From Coriaria nepalensis (lineage: Eukaryota > Streptophyta > Magnoliopsida > Cucurbitales > Coriariaceae), in assembly GCA_027186245.1 (NCBI GenBank), contig CP114482.1, positions 23,331,209 to 23,395,208 on the forward strand: a stretch of DNA of 64,000 nucleotides, written 5' to 3'. The notes under the pieces are model-generated. The model searched no databases, was not told the origin of the DNA, and saw nothing but the letters and a program-made list of their open reading frames with translations. This document shows, one piece after another, positions 25,562 to 39,248 of this stretch; the first letter of the stretch is position 1; the number at the start of each line of letters is the position of its first letter. Made by a program: the position numbers and the translations under genes.

Positions 25562-28500
25562 ATCAATTGCAAGTTATGCACGAAAGTCCCGTTTTAAATG
25601 CAAAAAGAGAATTGGTTCGAAGTGCCTTCAAACAATTTAATGATTGAAAAGACTGAGTGATATGCTTTTTAATGCTAAAATAATGCATTGTTGTCTTCAA
25701 TAGATTAATTACAAGTTATGTAAGAAAATAATGTTTGAAGGGCGAAAATAGAATTCGGTCGAATTAATTTAGAATGATTTATTGACTAAAAGAGACTCAA
25801 TGACATGACTTTAAGGCTAAACAAATGCATTGTTGCCTTCAATAGATCAACTGCAAGTTACGCCCGAAAGTCATGTTTAAATGCCGAATTTCATACGAAG
25901 TGATTTAGAATGATTTACTGACTAAAAGAGACGCAAAAGTATGGCTTGAACGCTAAAAAATGCATAGTTGCCATCAATAGATCAATTGCAAGTTATGCAC
26001 GAAAGTCGCGTTTTAAATGCAAAAATAGAATTGGTTCGAAGTGCCTTCAAAATATTTAATGATTGAAAAGACTGAGTGATATGCTTTTTAATGCTAAAAT
26101 AATGCATTGTTGTCTTCAATAGATTAATTTCAACTTATGTAAGAAGATAATGTTTGAAGGGCAAAAATAGAATTCGTTCGAATTAATTTAGAATGATTTA
26201 AAGACTAAATGAGACTCAATGACATGACTTTAAGGCTAAACAAATGCATTGTTCCGTATAATAGATCTACTGCAAGTTACGCACGAAAGTCATGTTTAAA
26301 GGCCGAATTTCGTTCGAAGTGATTTAGAATGATTTACTGACTAAAAGAGGCGCAAAAATATGACTTGAACGTTAAAAAAGGCATAGTCGCCATCAATAGG
26401 TCAATTGCAAGTTATGCACGAAAGTCCCGTTTTAAATGCAAAAAGAGAATTGGTTCGAAGTGCCTTCAAACAATTTAATGATTGAAAAGACTGAGTGATA
26501 TGCTTTTTAATGCTAAAATAATGCATTGTTGTCTTCAATAGATTAATTACAAGTTATGTAAGAAAATAATGTTTGAAGGGCGAAAATAGAATTCGGTCGA
26601 ATTAATTTAGAATGATTTAATGACCAAAAAAGACTCAATGACATGACTTTAAGGCTAAACAAATGCATTGTTGCCTTCAATAGATCAACTGCAAGTTACG
26701 CACGATAGTCATGTTTAAATGCCGAATTTCATACGAAGTGATTTAGAATGATTTACTGACTAAAAGAGACGCAAAAGTATGGCTTGAACGCTAAAAAAGG
26801 CATAGTTGCCATCAATAGATCAATTGCAAGTTATGCACGAAAGTCCCGTTTTAAATGCAAAAAGAGAATTGGTTCGAAGTGCCTTCAAACAATTTAATGA
26901 TTGAAAAGACTGAGTGATATGCTTTTTAATGCTAAAATAATGCATTGTTGTCTTCAATAGATTAATTACAAGTTATGTAAGAAAATAATGTTTGAAGGGC
27001 GAAAATAGAATTCGGTCGAATTAATTTAGAATGATTTAATGATTAAAAGAGACTCAATGACATGACTTTAAGGCTAAACAAATGCATTGTTGCCTTCAAT
27101 AGATCAACTGCAAGTTACGCACGAAAGTCATGTTTAAATGCCGAATTTCATACGAAGTGATTTAGAATGATTTACTGACTAAAAGAGACGCAAAAGTATG
27201 GCTTGAACGCTAAAAAATGCATAGTTGCCATCAATAGATCAATTGCAAGTTATGCACGAAAGTCGCGTTTTAAATGCAAAAAGAGAATTGGTTCGAAGTG
27301 CCTTCAAACAATTTAATGATTGAAAAGACTGAGTGATATGCTTTTTAATGCTAAAATAATGCATTGTTGTCTTCAATAGATTAATTACAAGTTATGTAAG
27401 AAAATAATGTTTGAAGGGCGAAAATAGAATTCGGTCGAATTAATTTAGAATGATTTATTGACTAAAAGAGACTCAATGACATGACTTTAAGGCTAAAGAA
27501 ATGCATCGTTCCGTATAATAGATCAACTGCAAGTTACGCACGAAAGTCATGTTTAAAGGCCGAATTTCGTTCGAAGTGATTTAGAATGATTTACTGACTA
27601 AAAGAGACGCAAAAATATGACTTGAACGCTAAAAAAGGCATAGTTGCCATCAATAGATCAATTGCAAGTTATGCACGAAAGTCGCGTTTTAAATGCAAAA
27701 ATAGAATTGGTTCGAAGTGCCATCAAACAATTTAATGATTGAAAAGACTGAGTGATATGCTTTTTAATGCTACAATAATGCATTGTTGTCTTCAATAGAT
27801 TAATTACAAGTTATGTAAGAAAATAATGTTTGAAGGGCAAAAATAGAATTCGTTCGAATTAATTTAGAATAATTTAAAGACTAAAAGAGACTCAATGACA
27901 TGACTTTAAGTCTAAACAAATGCATTGTTGCCTTCAATAGATCAACTGCAAGTTACGCCCGAAAGTCATGTTTAAATGCCGAATTTCTTACGAAGTGATT
28001 TAGAATGATTTACTGACTAAAAGAGACGCAAAAGTATGGCTTGAACGCTAAAAAATGCATAGTTGCCATCAATAGATCAATTGCAAGTTATGCACGAAAG
28101 TCGCGTTTTAAATGCAAAAATAGAATTGGTTCGAAGTGCCTTCAAACAATTTAATGATTGAAAAGACTGAGTGATATGCTTTTTAATGCTAAAATAATGC
28201 ATTGTTGTCTTCAATAGATTAATTTCAACTTATGTAAGAAAATAATGTTTGAAGGGCGAAAATAGAATTCGGTCGAATTAATTTAGAATGATTTAATGAC
28301 TAAAAGAGACTCAATGACATGACATTAAGGCTAAACAAATGAATTGTTGCCTTGAAAAGATCAACTGCAAGTTACGCACAAAAGTCATGTTTAAAGGCCG
28401 AATTTCGTTCGAAGTGATTCAGAATGATTTACTGACTAAAAGAGACGCAAAAGTATGGCTTGAACACTAAAAAATGCATAGTTGCCATCAATAGATCAAT

Positions 28501-28913
28501 TGCAAGTTATGCACGAAAGTCGCGTTTTAAATGCAAAAATAGAATTGGTTCGAAGTGCCTTCAAAATATTTAATGATTGAAAAGACTGAGTGATATGCTT
28601 TTTAATGCTAAAATAATGCATTGTTGTCTTCAATAGATTAATTTCAACTTATGTAAGAAGATAATGTTTGAAGGGCAAAAATAGAATTCGTTCGAATTAA
28701 TTTAGAATGATTTAAAGACTAAATGAGACTCAATGACATGACTTTAAGGCTAAACAAATGCATTGTTCCGTATAATAGATCTACTGCAAGTTACGCACGA
28801 AAGTCATGTTTAAAGGCCGAATTTCGTTCGAAGTGATTTAGAATGATTTACTGACTAAAAGAGACGCAAAAATATGACTTGAACGTTAAAAAAGGCATAG
28901 TCGCCATCAATAG
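25562..28913 (+). repeat. Eight-trimer unit (3,352 bp), copy I
   Basis: From 25,562 the sequence is reproduced 3,352 bp downstream, through 29,132/32,484, sharing GACCAAAAAAGAC (26618/29970), CACGATAGTC (26701/30053), TTTCTTACG (27985/31337), AATGAATTGTTGCC (28341 and the equivalent downstream) and GAACACTAAAAAATGC. Only scattered single-base differences are seen, for example GGTTCGAAG versus GGTTCTAAG and GAGACGC versus GAGGCGC. The two copies are directly adjacent. Confidence 0.88.
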
Positions 28914-31900
28914 GTCAATTGCAAGTTATGCACGAAAGTCCCGTTTTAAATGCAAAAAGAGAATTGGTTCGAAGTGCCTTCAAACAATTTAATGATTGAA
29001 AAGACTGAGTGATATGCTTTTTAATGCTAAAATAATGCATTGTTGTCTTCAATAGATTAATTACAAGTTATGTAAGAAAATAATGTTTGAAGGGCGAAAA
29101 TAGAATTCGGTCGAATTAATTTAGAATGATTTATTGACTAAAAGAGACTCAATGACATGACTTTAAGGCTAAACAAATGCATTGTTGCCTTCAATAGATC
29201 AACTGCAAGTTACGCCCGAAAGTCATGTTTAAATGCCGAATTTCATACGAAGTGATTTAGAATGATTTACTGACTAAAAGAGACGCAAAAGTATGGCTTG
29301 AACGCTAAAAAATGCATAGTTGCCATCAATAGATCAATTGCAAGTTATGCACGAAAGTCGCGTTTTAAATGCAAAAATAGAATTGGTTCGAAGTGCCTTC
29401 AAAATATTTAATGATTGAAAAGACTGAGTGATATGCTTTTTAATGCTAAAATAATGCATTGTTGTCTTCAATAGATTAATTTCAACTTATGTAAGAAGAT
29501 AATGTTTGAAGGGCAAAAATAGAATTCGTTCGAATTAATTTAGAATGATTTAAAGACTAAATGAGACTCAATGACATGACTTTAAGGCTAAACAAATGCA
29601 TTGTTCCGTATAATAGATCTACTGCAAGTTACGCACGAAAGTCATGTTTAAAGGCCGAATTTCGTTCGAAGTGATTTAGAATGATTTACTGACTAAAAGA
29701 GGCGCAAAAATATGACTTGAACGTTAAAAAAGGCATAGTCGCCATCAATAGGTCAATTGCAAGTTATGCACGAAAGTCCCGTTTTAAATGCAAAAAGAGA
29801 ATTGGTTCGAAGTGCCTTCAAACAATTTAATGATTGAAAAGACTGAGTGATATGCTTTTTAATGCTAAAATAATGCATTGTTGTCTTCAATAGATTAATT
29901 ACAAGTTATGTAAGAAAATAATGTTTGAAGGGCGAAAATAGAATTCGGTCGAATTAATTTAGAATGATTTAATGACCAAAAAAGACTCAATGACATGACT
30001 TTAAGGCTAAACAAATGCATTGTTGCCTTCAATAGATCAACTGCAAGTTACGCACGATAGTCATGTTTAAATGCCGAATTTCATACGAAGTGATTTAGAA
30101 TGATTTACTGACTAAAAGAGACGCAAAAGTATGGCTTGAACGCTAAAAAAGGCATAGTTGCCATCAATAGATCAATTGCAAGTTATGCACGAAAGTCCCG
30201 TTTTAAATGCAAAAAGAGAATTGGTTCGAAGTGCCTTCAAACAATTTAATGATTGAAAAGACTGAGTGATATGCTTTTTAATGCTAAAATAATGCATTGT
30301 TGTCTTCAATAGATTAATTACAAGTTATGTAAGAAAATAATGTTTGAAGGGCGAAAATAGAATTCGGTCGAATTAATTTAGAATGATTTAATGATTAAAA
30401 GAGACTCAATGACATGACTTTAAGGCTAAACAAATGCATTGTTGCCTTCAATAGATCAACTGCAAGTTACGCACGAAAGTCATGTTTAAATGCCGAATTT
30501 CATACGAAGTGATTTAGAATGATTTACTGACTAAAAGAGACGCAAAAGTATGGCTTGAACGCTAAAAAATGCATAGTTGCCATCAATAGATCAATTGCAA
30601 GTTATGCACGAAAGTCGCGTTTTAAATGCAAAAAGAGAATTGGTTCGAAGTGCCTTCAAACAATTTAATGATTGAAAAGACTGAGTGATATGCTTTTTAA
30701 TGCTAAAATAATGCATTGTTGTCTTCAATAGATTAATTACAAGTTATGTAAGAAAATAATGTTTGAAGGGCGAAAATAGAATTCGGTCGAATTAATTTAG
30801 AATGATTTATTGACTAAAAGAGACTCAATGACATGACTTTAAGGCTAAAGAAATGCATCGTTCCGTATAATAGATCAACTGCAAGTTACGCACGAAAGTC
30901 ATGTTTAAAGGCCGAATTTCGTTCGAAGTGATTTAGAATGATTTACTGACTAAAAGAGACGCAAAAATATGACTTGAACGCTAAAAAAGGCATAGTTGCC
31001 ATCAATAGATCAATTGCAAGTTATGCACGAAAGTCGCGTTTTAAATGCAAAAATAGAATTGGTTCTAAGTGCCATCAAACAATTTAATGATTGAAAAGAC
31101 TGAGTGATATGCTTTTTAATGCTACAATAATGCATTGTTGTCTTCAATAGATTAATTACAAGTTATGTAAGAAAATAATGTTTGAAGGGCAAAAATAGAA
31201 TTCGTTCGAATTAATTTAGAATAATTTAAAGACTAAAAGAGACTCAATGACATGACTTTAAGTCTAAACAAATGCATTGTTGCCTTCAATAGATCAACTG
31301 CAAGTTACGCCCGAAAGTCATGTTTAAATGCCGAATTTCTTACGAAGTGATTTAGAATGATTTACTGACTAAAAGAGACGCAAAAGTATGGCTTGAACGC
31401 TAAAAAATGCATAGTTGCCATCAATAGATCAATTGCAAGTTATGCACGAAAGTCGCGTTTTAAATGCAAAAATAGAATTGGTTCGAAGTGCCTTCAAACA
31501 ATTTAATGATTGAAAAGACTGAGTGATATGCTTTTTAATGCTAAAATAATGCATTGTTGTCTTCAATAGATTAATTTCAACTTATGTAAGAAAATAATGT
31601 TTGAAGGGCGAAAATAGAATTCGGTCGAATTAATTTAGAATGATTTAATGACTAAAAGAGACTCAATGACATGACATTAAGGCTAAACAAATGAATTGTT
31701 GCCTTGAAAAGATCAACTGCAAGTTACGCACAAAAGTCATGTTTAAAGGCCGAATTTCGTTCGAAGTGATTCAGAATGATTTACTGACTAAAAGAGACGC
31801 AAAAGTATGGCTTGAACACTAAAAAATGCATAGTTGCCATCAATAGATCAATTGCAAGTTATGCACGAAAGTCGCGTTTTAAATGCAAAAATAGAATTGG

Positions 31901-32484
31901 TTCGAAGTGCCTTCAAAATATTTAATGATTGAAAAGACTGAGTGATATGCTTTTTAATGCTAAAATAATGCATTGTTGTCTTCAATAGATTAATTTCAAC
32001 TTATGTAAGAAGATAATGTTTGAAGGGCAAAAATAGAATTCGTTCGAATTAATTTAGAATGATTTAAAGACTAAATGAGACTCAATGACATGACTTTAAG
32101 GCTAAACAAATGCATTGTTCCGTATAATAGATCTACTGCAAGTTACGCACGAAAGTCATGTTTAAAGGCCGAATTTCGTTCGAAGTGATTTAGAATGATT
32201 TACTGACTAAAAGAGGCGCAAAAATATGACTTGAACGTTAAAAAAGGCATAGTCGCCATCAATAGGTCAATTGCAAGTTATGCACGAAAGTCCCGTTTTA
32301 AATGCAAAAAGAGAATTGGTTCGAAGTGCCTTCAAACAATTTAATGATTGAAAAGACTGAGTGATATGCTTTTTAATGCTAAAATAATGCATTGTTGTCT
32401 TCAATAGATTAATTACAAGTTATGTAAGAAAATAATGTTTGAAGGGCGAAAATAGAATTCGGTCGAATTAATTTAGAATGATTT
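28914..32484 (+). repeat. Eight-trimer unit (3,352 bp), copy II plus overhang
   Basis: Second tandem copy, with 219 bp of continued identity beyond one full period. Past 32,484 the match continues at a different offset (3,771 bp to copy II, 7,123 bp to 25,361 onward). A partial third copy therefore follows with one extra trimer. Confidence 0.86.
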
Positions 32485-34615
32485 AATGACCAAAAAAGAC
32501 TCAATGACATGACTTTAAGGCTAAACAAATGCATTGTTGCCTTCAATAGATCAACTGCAAGTTACGCACGAAAGTCATGTTTAAATGCCGAATTTCATAC
32601 GAAGTGATTTAGAATGATTTACTGACTAAAAGAGACGCAAAAGTATGGCTTGAACGCTAAAAAAGGCATAGTTGCCATCAATAGATCAATTGCAAGTTAT
32701 GCACGAAAGTCCCGTTTTAAATGCAAAAAGAGAATTGGTTCGAAGTGCCTTCAAACAATTTAATGATTGAAAAGACTGAGTGATATGCTTTTTAATGCTA
32801 AAATAATGCATTGTTGTCTTCAATAGATTAATTACAAGTTATGTAAGAAAATAATGTTTGAAGGGCGAAAATAGAATTCGGTCGAATTAATTTAGAATGA
32901 TTTATTGACTAAAAGAGACTCAATGACATGACTTTAAGGCTAAACAAATGCATTGTTGCCTTCAATAGATCAACTGCAAGTTACGCCCGAAAGTCATGTT
33001 TAAATGCCGAATTTCATACGAAGTGATTTAGAATGATTTACTGACTAAAAGAGACGCAAAAGTATGGCTTGAACGCTAAAAAATGCATAGTTGCCATCAA
33101 TAGATCAATTGCAAGTTATGCACGAAAGTCGCGTTTTAAATGCAAAAATAGAATTGGTTCGAAGTGCCTTCAAAATATTTAATGATCGAAAAGACTGAGT
33201 GATATGCTTTTTAATGCTAAAATAATGCATTGTTGTCTTCAATAGATTAATTTCAACTTATGTAAGAAGATAATGTTTGAAGGGCAAAAATAGAATTCGT
33301 TCGAATTAATTTAGAATGATTTAAAGACTAAATGAGACTCAATGACATGACTTTAAGGCTAAACAAATGCATTGTTCCGTATAATAGATCTACTGCAAGT
33401 TACGCACGAAAGTCATGTTTAAAGGCCGAATTTCGTTCGAAGTGATTTAGAATGATTTACTGACCAAAAGAGGCGCAAAAATATGACTTGAACGTTAAAA
33501 AAGGCATAGTCGCCATCAATAGGTCAATTGCAAGTTATGCACGAAAGTCCCGTTTTAAATGCAAAAAGAGAATTGGTTCGAAGTGCCTTCAAACAATTTA
33601 ATGATTGAAAAGACTGAGTGATATGCTTTTTAATGCTAAAATAATGCATTGTTGTCTTCAATAGATTAATTACAAGTTATGTAAGAAAATAATGTTTGAA
33701 GGGCGAAAATAGAATTCGGTCGAATTAATTTAGAATGATTTAATGACCAAAAAAGACTCAATGACATGACTTTAAGGCTAAACAAATGCATTGTTGCCTT
33801 CAATAGATCAACTGCAAGTTACGCACGATAGTCATGTTTAAATGCCGAATTTCATACGAAGTGATTTAGAATGATTTACTGACTAAAAGAGACGCAAAAG
33901 TATGGCTTGAACGCTAAAAAAGGCATAGTTGCCATCAATAGATCAATTGCAAGTTATGCACGAAAGTCCCGTTTTAAATGCAAAAAGAGAATTGGTTCGA
34001 AGTGCCTTCAAACAATTTAATGATTGAAAAGACTGAGTGATATGCTTTTTAATGCTAAAATAATGCATTGTTGTCTTCAATAGATTAATTACAAGTTATG
34101 TAAGAAAATAATGTTTGAAGGGCGAAAATAGAATTCGGTCGAATTAATTTAGAATGATTTAATGATTAAAAGAGACTCAATGACATGACTTTAAGGCTAA
34201 ACAAATGCATTGTTGCCTTCAATAGATCAACTGCAAGTTACGCACGAAAGTCATGTTTAAATGCCGAATTTCATACGAAGTGATTTAGAATGATTTACTG
34301 ACTAAAAGAGACGCAAAAGTATGGCTTGAACGCTAAAAAATGCATAGTTGCCATCAATAGATCAATTGCAAGTTATGCACGAAAGTCGCGTTTTAAATGC
34401 AAAAAGAGAATTGGTTCGAAGTGCCTTCAAACAATTTAATGATTGAAAAGACTGAGTGATATGCTTTTTAATGCTAAAATAATGCATTGTTGTCTTCAAT
34501 AGATTAATTACAAGTTATGTAAGAAAATAATGTTTGAAGGGCGAAAATAGAATTCGGTCGAATTAATTTAGAATGATTTATTGACTAAAAGAGACTCAAT
34601 GACATGACTTTAAGG
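32485..34615 (+). repeat. Partial third copy of the eight-trimer unit
   Basis: It matches 25,361-27,492 at offset 7,123 bp (17 trimers), shown by GACCAAAAAAGAC (32484, 33741), CACGATAG (33824) and TTATTGAC (34580). Divergence starts where GCTAAAGAAATGCATCG is replaced by GCTAAACAAATGCATTG. A corresponding partial copy lies upstream at 23,710-25,361, nine trimers before 27,481. Confidence 0.8.
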
Positions 34616-34980
34616 CTAAACAAATGCATTGTTGCCTTCAATAGATCAACTGCAAGTTACGCACGAAAGTCATGTTTAAATGCCGAATTTCATACGAAGT
34701 GATTTAGAATGATTTACTGACTAAAAGAGACGCAAAAGTATGGCTTGAACGCTAAAAAATGCATAGTTGCCATCAATAGATCAATTGCAAGTTATGCACG
34801 AATGTCGCGTTTTAAATGCAAAAATAGAATCGGTTCGAAGTGCCTTCAAACAATTTAATGATTGAAAAGACTGAGTGATATGCTTTTTAATGCTAAAATA
34901 ATGCATTGTTGTCTTCAGTAGATTAATTACAAGTTATGTAAGAAAATAATGTTTGAAGGGCAAAAATAGAATTCGTTCGA

Positions 34981-35399
34981 ATTAATTTAGAATGATTTAA
35001 AGACTAAATGAGACTCAATGACATGACTTTAAGGCTAAACAAATGCATTGTTCCGTATAATAGATCTACTGCAAGTTACGCACGAAAGTCATGTTTAAAG
35101 GCCGAATTTCGTTCGAAGTGATTTAGAATTATTTACTGACTAAAAGAGGCGCAAAAATATGACTTGAACGTTAAAAAAGGCATAGTCGCCATCAATAGGT
35201 CAATTGCAAGTTATGCACGAAAGTCGCGTTTTAAATGCAAAAAGAGAATTGGTTCGAAGTGCCTTCAAACAATTTAATGATTGAAAAGACTGAGTGATAT
35301 GCTTTTTAATGCTAAAATAATGCATTGTTGTCTTCAATAGCTTAATTACAAGTTATGTAAGAAAATAATGTTTGAAGGGCGAAAGTAGAATTCGGTCGA
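34981..35399 (+). repeat. Single-trimer tandem duplication
   Basis: This trimer and the next (35400-35818) share AGAATTATTTACTG (35127/35546) and CAATAGCTTAATTAC (35337/35756), variants not noticed together elsewhere, at exactly 419 bp. It is a recent one-unit duplication between the two large duplicated blocks. Confidence 0.85.
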
Positions 35400-35760
35400 A
35401 TTAATTTAGAATGATTTAAAGACTAAATGAGACTCAATGACATGACTTTAAGGCTAAACAAATGCATTGTTCCGTATAATAGATCTACTGCAAGTTACGC
35501 ACGAAAGTCATGTTTAAAGGCCGAATTTCGTTCGAAGTGATTTAGAATTATTTACTGACTAAAAGAGGCGCAAAAATATGACTTGAACGTTAAAAAAGGC
35601 ATAGTCGCCATCAATAGGTCAATTGCAAGTTATGCACGAAAGTCGCGTTTTAAATGCAAAAAGAGAATTGGTTCGAAGTGCCTTCAAACAATTTAATGAT
35701 TGAAAAGACTGAGTGATATGCTTTTTAATGCTAAAATAATGCATTGTTGTCTTCAATAGC

Positions 35761-38700
35761 TTAATTACAAGTTATGTAAGAAAATAATGTTTGAAGGGCG
35801 AAAATAGAATTCGGTCGAATTAATTTAGAATGATTTAATGACTAAAAAAGACTCAATGACATGACTTTAAGGCTAAACAAATGCATTGTTGCCTTCAATA
35901 GATCAACTGCAAGTTACGCACGAAAGTCATGTTTAAATGCCGAATTTCATACGAAGTGATTTAGAATGATTTACTGACTAAAAGAGACGCAAAAGTATGG
36001 CTTGAACGCTAAAAAATGCATAGTTGCCATCAATAGATCAATTGCAAGTTATGCACGAAAGTCGCATTTTAAATGAAAAAATAGAATTGGTTCGAAGTGC
36101 CTTCAAACGATTTAATGATTGAAAACACTGAGTGATATGCTTTTTAATGCTAAAATAATGCATTGTTGTCTTCAGTAGATTAATTACAAGTTATGTAAGA
36201 AAATAATGTTTGAAGGGCAAAAATAGAATTCGTTCGAATTAATTTAGAATGATTTAAAGACTAAAAGAGACTTAATGACATGACTTTAAGGCTAAAGAAA
36301 TGCATCGTTCCGTATAATAGATCAACTGCAAGTTACGCACGAAAGTCATGTTTAAAGGCCGAATTTCGTTCGAAGTAATATAGAATGATTTACTGACTAA
36401 AAGAGACGCAAAAGTATGGCTTGAACGCTAAAAAATGCATAGTTGCCATCAATAGATCAATTGCAAGTTATGCACGAAAGTCGCGTTTTAAATGCAAAAA
36501 GAGAATTGGTTCGAAGTGCCTTCAAACAATTTAATGATTGAAAAGACTGTGTGATATGCTTTTTAATGCTAAAATAATGCATTGTTGTCTTCAATAGATT
36601 AATTACAAGTTATGTAAGAAAATAATGTTTGAAGGGCGAAAATAGAATTCGGTCGAATTAATTTAGAATGATTTATTGACTAAAAGAGACTCAATGACAT
36701 GACTTTAAGGCTAAACAAATGCATTGTTGCCTTCAATAGATCAACTGCAAGTTACGCACGAAAGTCATGTTTAAATGCCGAATTTCATACGAAGTGATTT
36801 AGAATGATTTACTGACTAAAAGAGACGCAAAAGTATGGCTTGAACGCTAAAAAATGCATAGTTGCCATCAATAGATCAATTGCAAGTTATGCACGAAAGT
36901 CGCGTTTTAAATGCAAAAATAGAATCGGTTCGAAGTGCCTTCAAACAATTTAATGATTGAAAAGACTGAGTGATATGCTTTTTAATGCTAAAATAATGCA
37001 TTGTTGTCTTCAGTAGATTAATTACAAGTTATGTAAGAAAATAATGTTTGAAGGGCAAAAATAGAATTCGTTCGAATTAATTTAGAATGATTTAAAGACT
37101 AAATGAGACTCAATGACATGACTTTAAGGCTAAACAAATGCATTGTTCCGTATAATAGATCTACTGCAAGTTACGCACGAAAGTCATGTTTAAAGGCCGA
37201 ATTTCGTTCGAAGTGATTTAGAATGATTTACTGACTAAAAGAGGCGCAAAAATATGACTTGAACGTTAAAAAAGGCATAGTCGCCATCAATAGGTCAATT
37301 GCAAGTTATGCACGAAAGTCCCGTTTTAAATGCAAAAAGAGAATTGGTTCGAAGTGCCTTCAAACAATTTAATGATTGAAAAGACTGAGTGATATGCTTT
37401 TTAATGCTAAAATAATGCATTGTTGTCTTCAATAGATTAATTACAAGTTATGTAAGAAAATAATGTTTGAAGGGCGAAAATAGAATTCGGTCGAATTAAT
37501 TTAGAATGATTTAATGACCAAAAAAGACTCAATGACATGACTTTAAGGCTAAACAAATGCATTGTTGCCTTCAATAGATCAACTGCAAGTTACGCACGAA
37601 AGTCATGTTTAAATGCCGAATTTCATACGAAGTGATTTAGAATGATTTACTAACTAAAAGAGACGCAAAAGTATGGCTTGAACGCTAAAAAATGCATAGT
37701 TGCCATCAATAGATCAATTGCAAGTTATGCACGAAGGTCGCATTTTAAATGCAAAAATAGAATTGGTTCGAAGTGCCTTCAAACGATTTAATGATTGAAA
37801 ACAATGAGTGATATGCTTTTTAATGCTAAAATAATGCATTGTTGTCTTCAGTAGATTAATTACAAGTTATGTAAGAAAATAATGTTTGAAGGGCAAAAAT
37901 AGAATTCGTTCGAATTAATTTAGAATGATTTAAAGACTAAAAGAGACTCAATGACATGACTTTAAGGCTAAAGAAATGCATCGTTCCGTATAATAGATCA
38001 ACTGCAAGTTACGCACGAAAGTCATGTTTAAAGGCCGAATTTCGTTCGAAGTGATATAGAATGATTTACTGACTAAAAGAGACGCAAAAATATGAATTGA
38101 ACGCTAAAAAAGGCATAGTTGCCATCAATAGATCAATTGCAAATTATGCACGAAAGTCGCGTTTTAAATGCAAAAATAGAATTGGTTCGAAGTGCCTTCA
38201 AACAATTTAATGATTGAAAAGACTGAGTGATATGCTTTTTAATGCTAAAATAATGCATTGTTGTCTTCAATAGATTAATTACAAGTTATGTAAGAAAATA
38301 ATGTTTGAAGGGCAAAAATAGAATTCGTTCGAATTAATTTAGAATGATTTAAAGACTAAAAGAGACTCAATGACTTGACTTTAAGTCTAAACAAATGCAT
38401 TGTTGCCTTCAATAGATCAACTGCAAGTTACGCCCGAAAGTCATGTTTAAAGGCCGAATGTCGTTCGAAGTGATTTAGAATGATTTACTGACTAAAAGAG
38501 ACTCAATGACATGACTTTAAGGCTAAACAAATGCATTGTTGCCTTCAATAGATCAACTGCAAGTTACGCATGAGAGTCATGTTTAAATGCCGAATTTCAT
38601 ACGAAGTGATTTAGAATGATTTACTGACTAAAAGAGACGCAAAAGTATGGCTTGAACGCTAAAAAAGGCATAGTTGCCATCAATAGATCAATTGCAAGTT

Positions 38701-38976
38701 ATGCACGAAAGTCCCGTTTTAAATGCAAAAAGAGAATTGGTTCGAAGTGCCTTCAAACAATTTAATGATTGAAAAGACTGAGTGATATGCTTTTTAATGC
38801 TAAAATAATGCATTGTTGTCTTCAGTAGATTAATTACAAGTTATGTAAGAAAATAATGTTTGAAGGGCAAAAATAGAATTCGTTCGAATTAATTTAGAAT
38901 GATTTAAAGACTAAAAGAGACTCAATGACATGACTTTAAGGCTAAACAAATGCATTGTTCCGTATAATAGATCAAC
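35761..38976 (+). repeat. 3,488-bp-spaced duplication, copy 1
   Basis: It matches 39249-42464 at a constant offset of 3,488 bp, which is eight trimers plus one 136-bp C. Shared rare features are CGCATTTTAAATGAAAAAATAG (36064 region and 39552 region), GAAAACAATGAGTG (near 37801 and 41289), AATCGGTTCG (36926/40414) and the C-C junction (38501/41989). About ten single-base differences were noticed, for example GAAGTAATATAG versus GAAGTGATATAG. Identity ends at 35760 on the left (C versus A) and at 38977 on the right (AACAGC versus AACTGC). Confidence 0.9.
38386..38521 (+). repeat. Surplus C subunit (C-C junction), copy 1
   Basis: Here a C subunit is followed by another C instead of A. The first C runs normally to ACTGACTAAAAGAGAC, then continues with the B-type tail TCAATGACATGACTTTAAG and goes straight into GCTAAACAAATG. 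The order is A-B-C-C. The switch lies in a stretch that B and C share (GACTAAAAGAGAC), as expected for out-of-register exchange between neighbouring subunits. Confidence 0.9.
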
Positions 38977-39248
38977 AGCAAGTTACGCACGAAAGTCATG
39001 TTTAAAGGCCGAATGTCGTCCGAAGTGATTTAGAATGATTTACTGACTAAAAGAGACGCAAAAATATGACTTGAACGCTAAAAAAGGCATAGTTGCCATC
39101 AATAGATCAATTGCAAGTTATGCACGAAAGTCGCGTTTTAAATGCAAAAAGAGAATTGGTTCGAAGTGCCTTCAAACAATTTAATGATTGAAAAGACTGA
39201 GTGATATGCTTTTTAATGCTAAAATAATGCATTGTTGTCTTCAATAGA

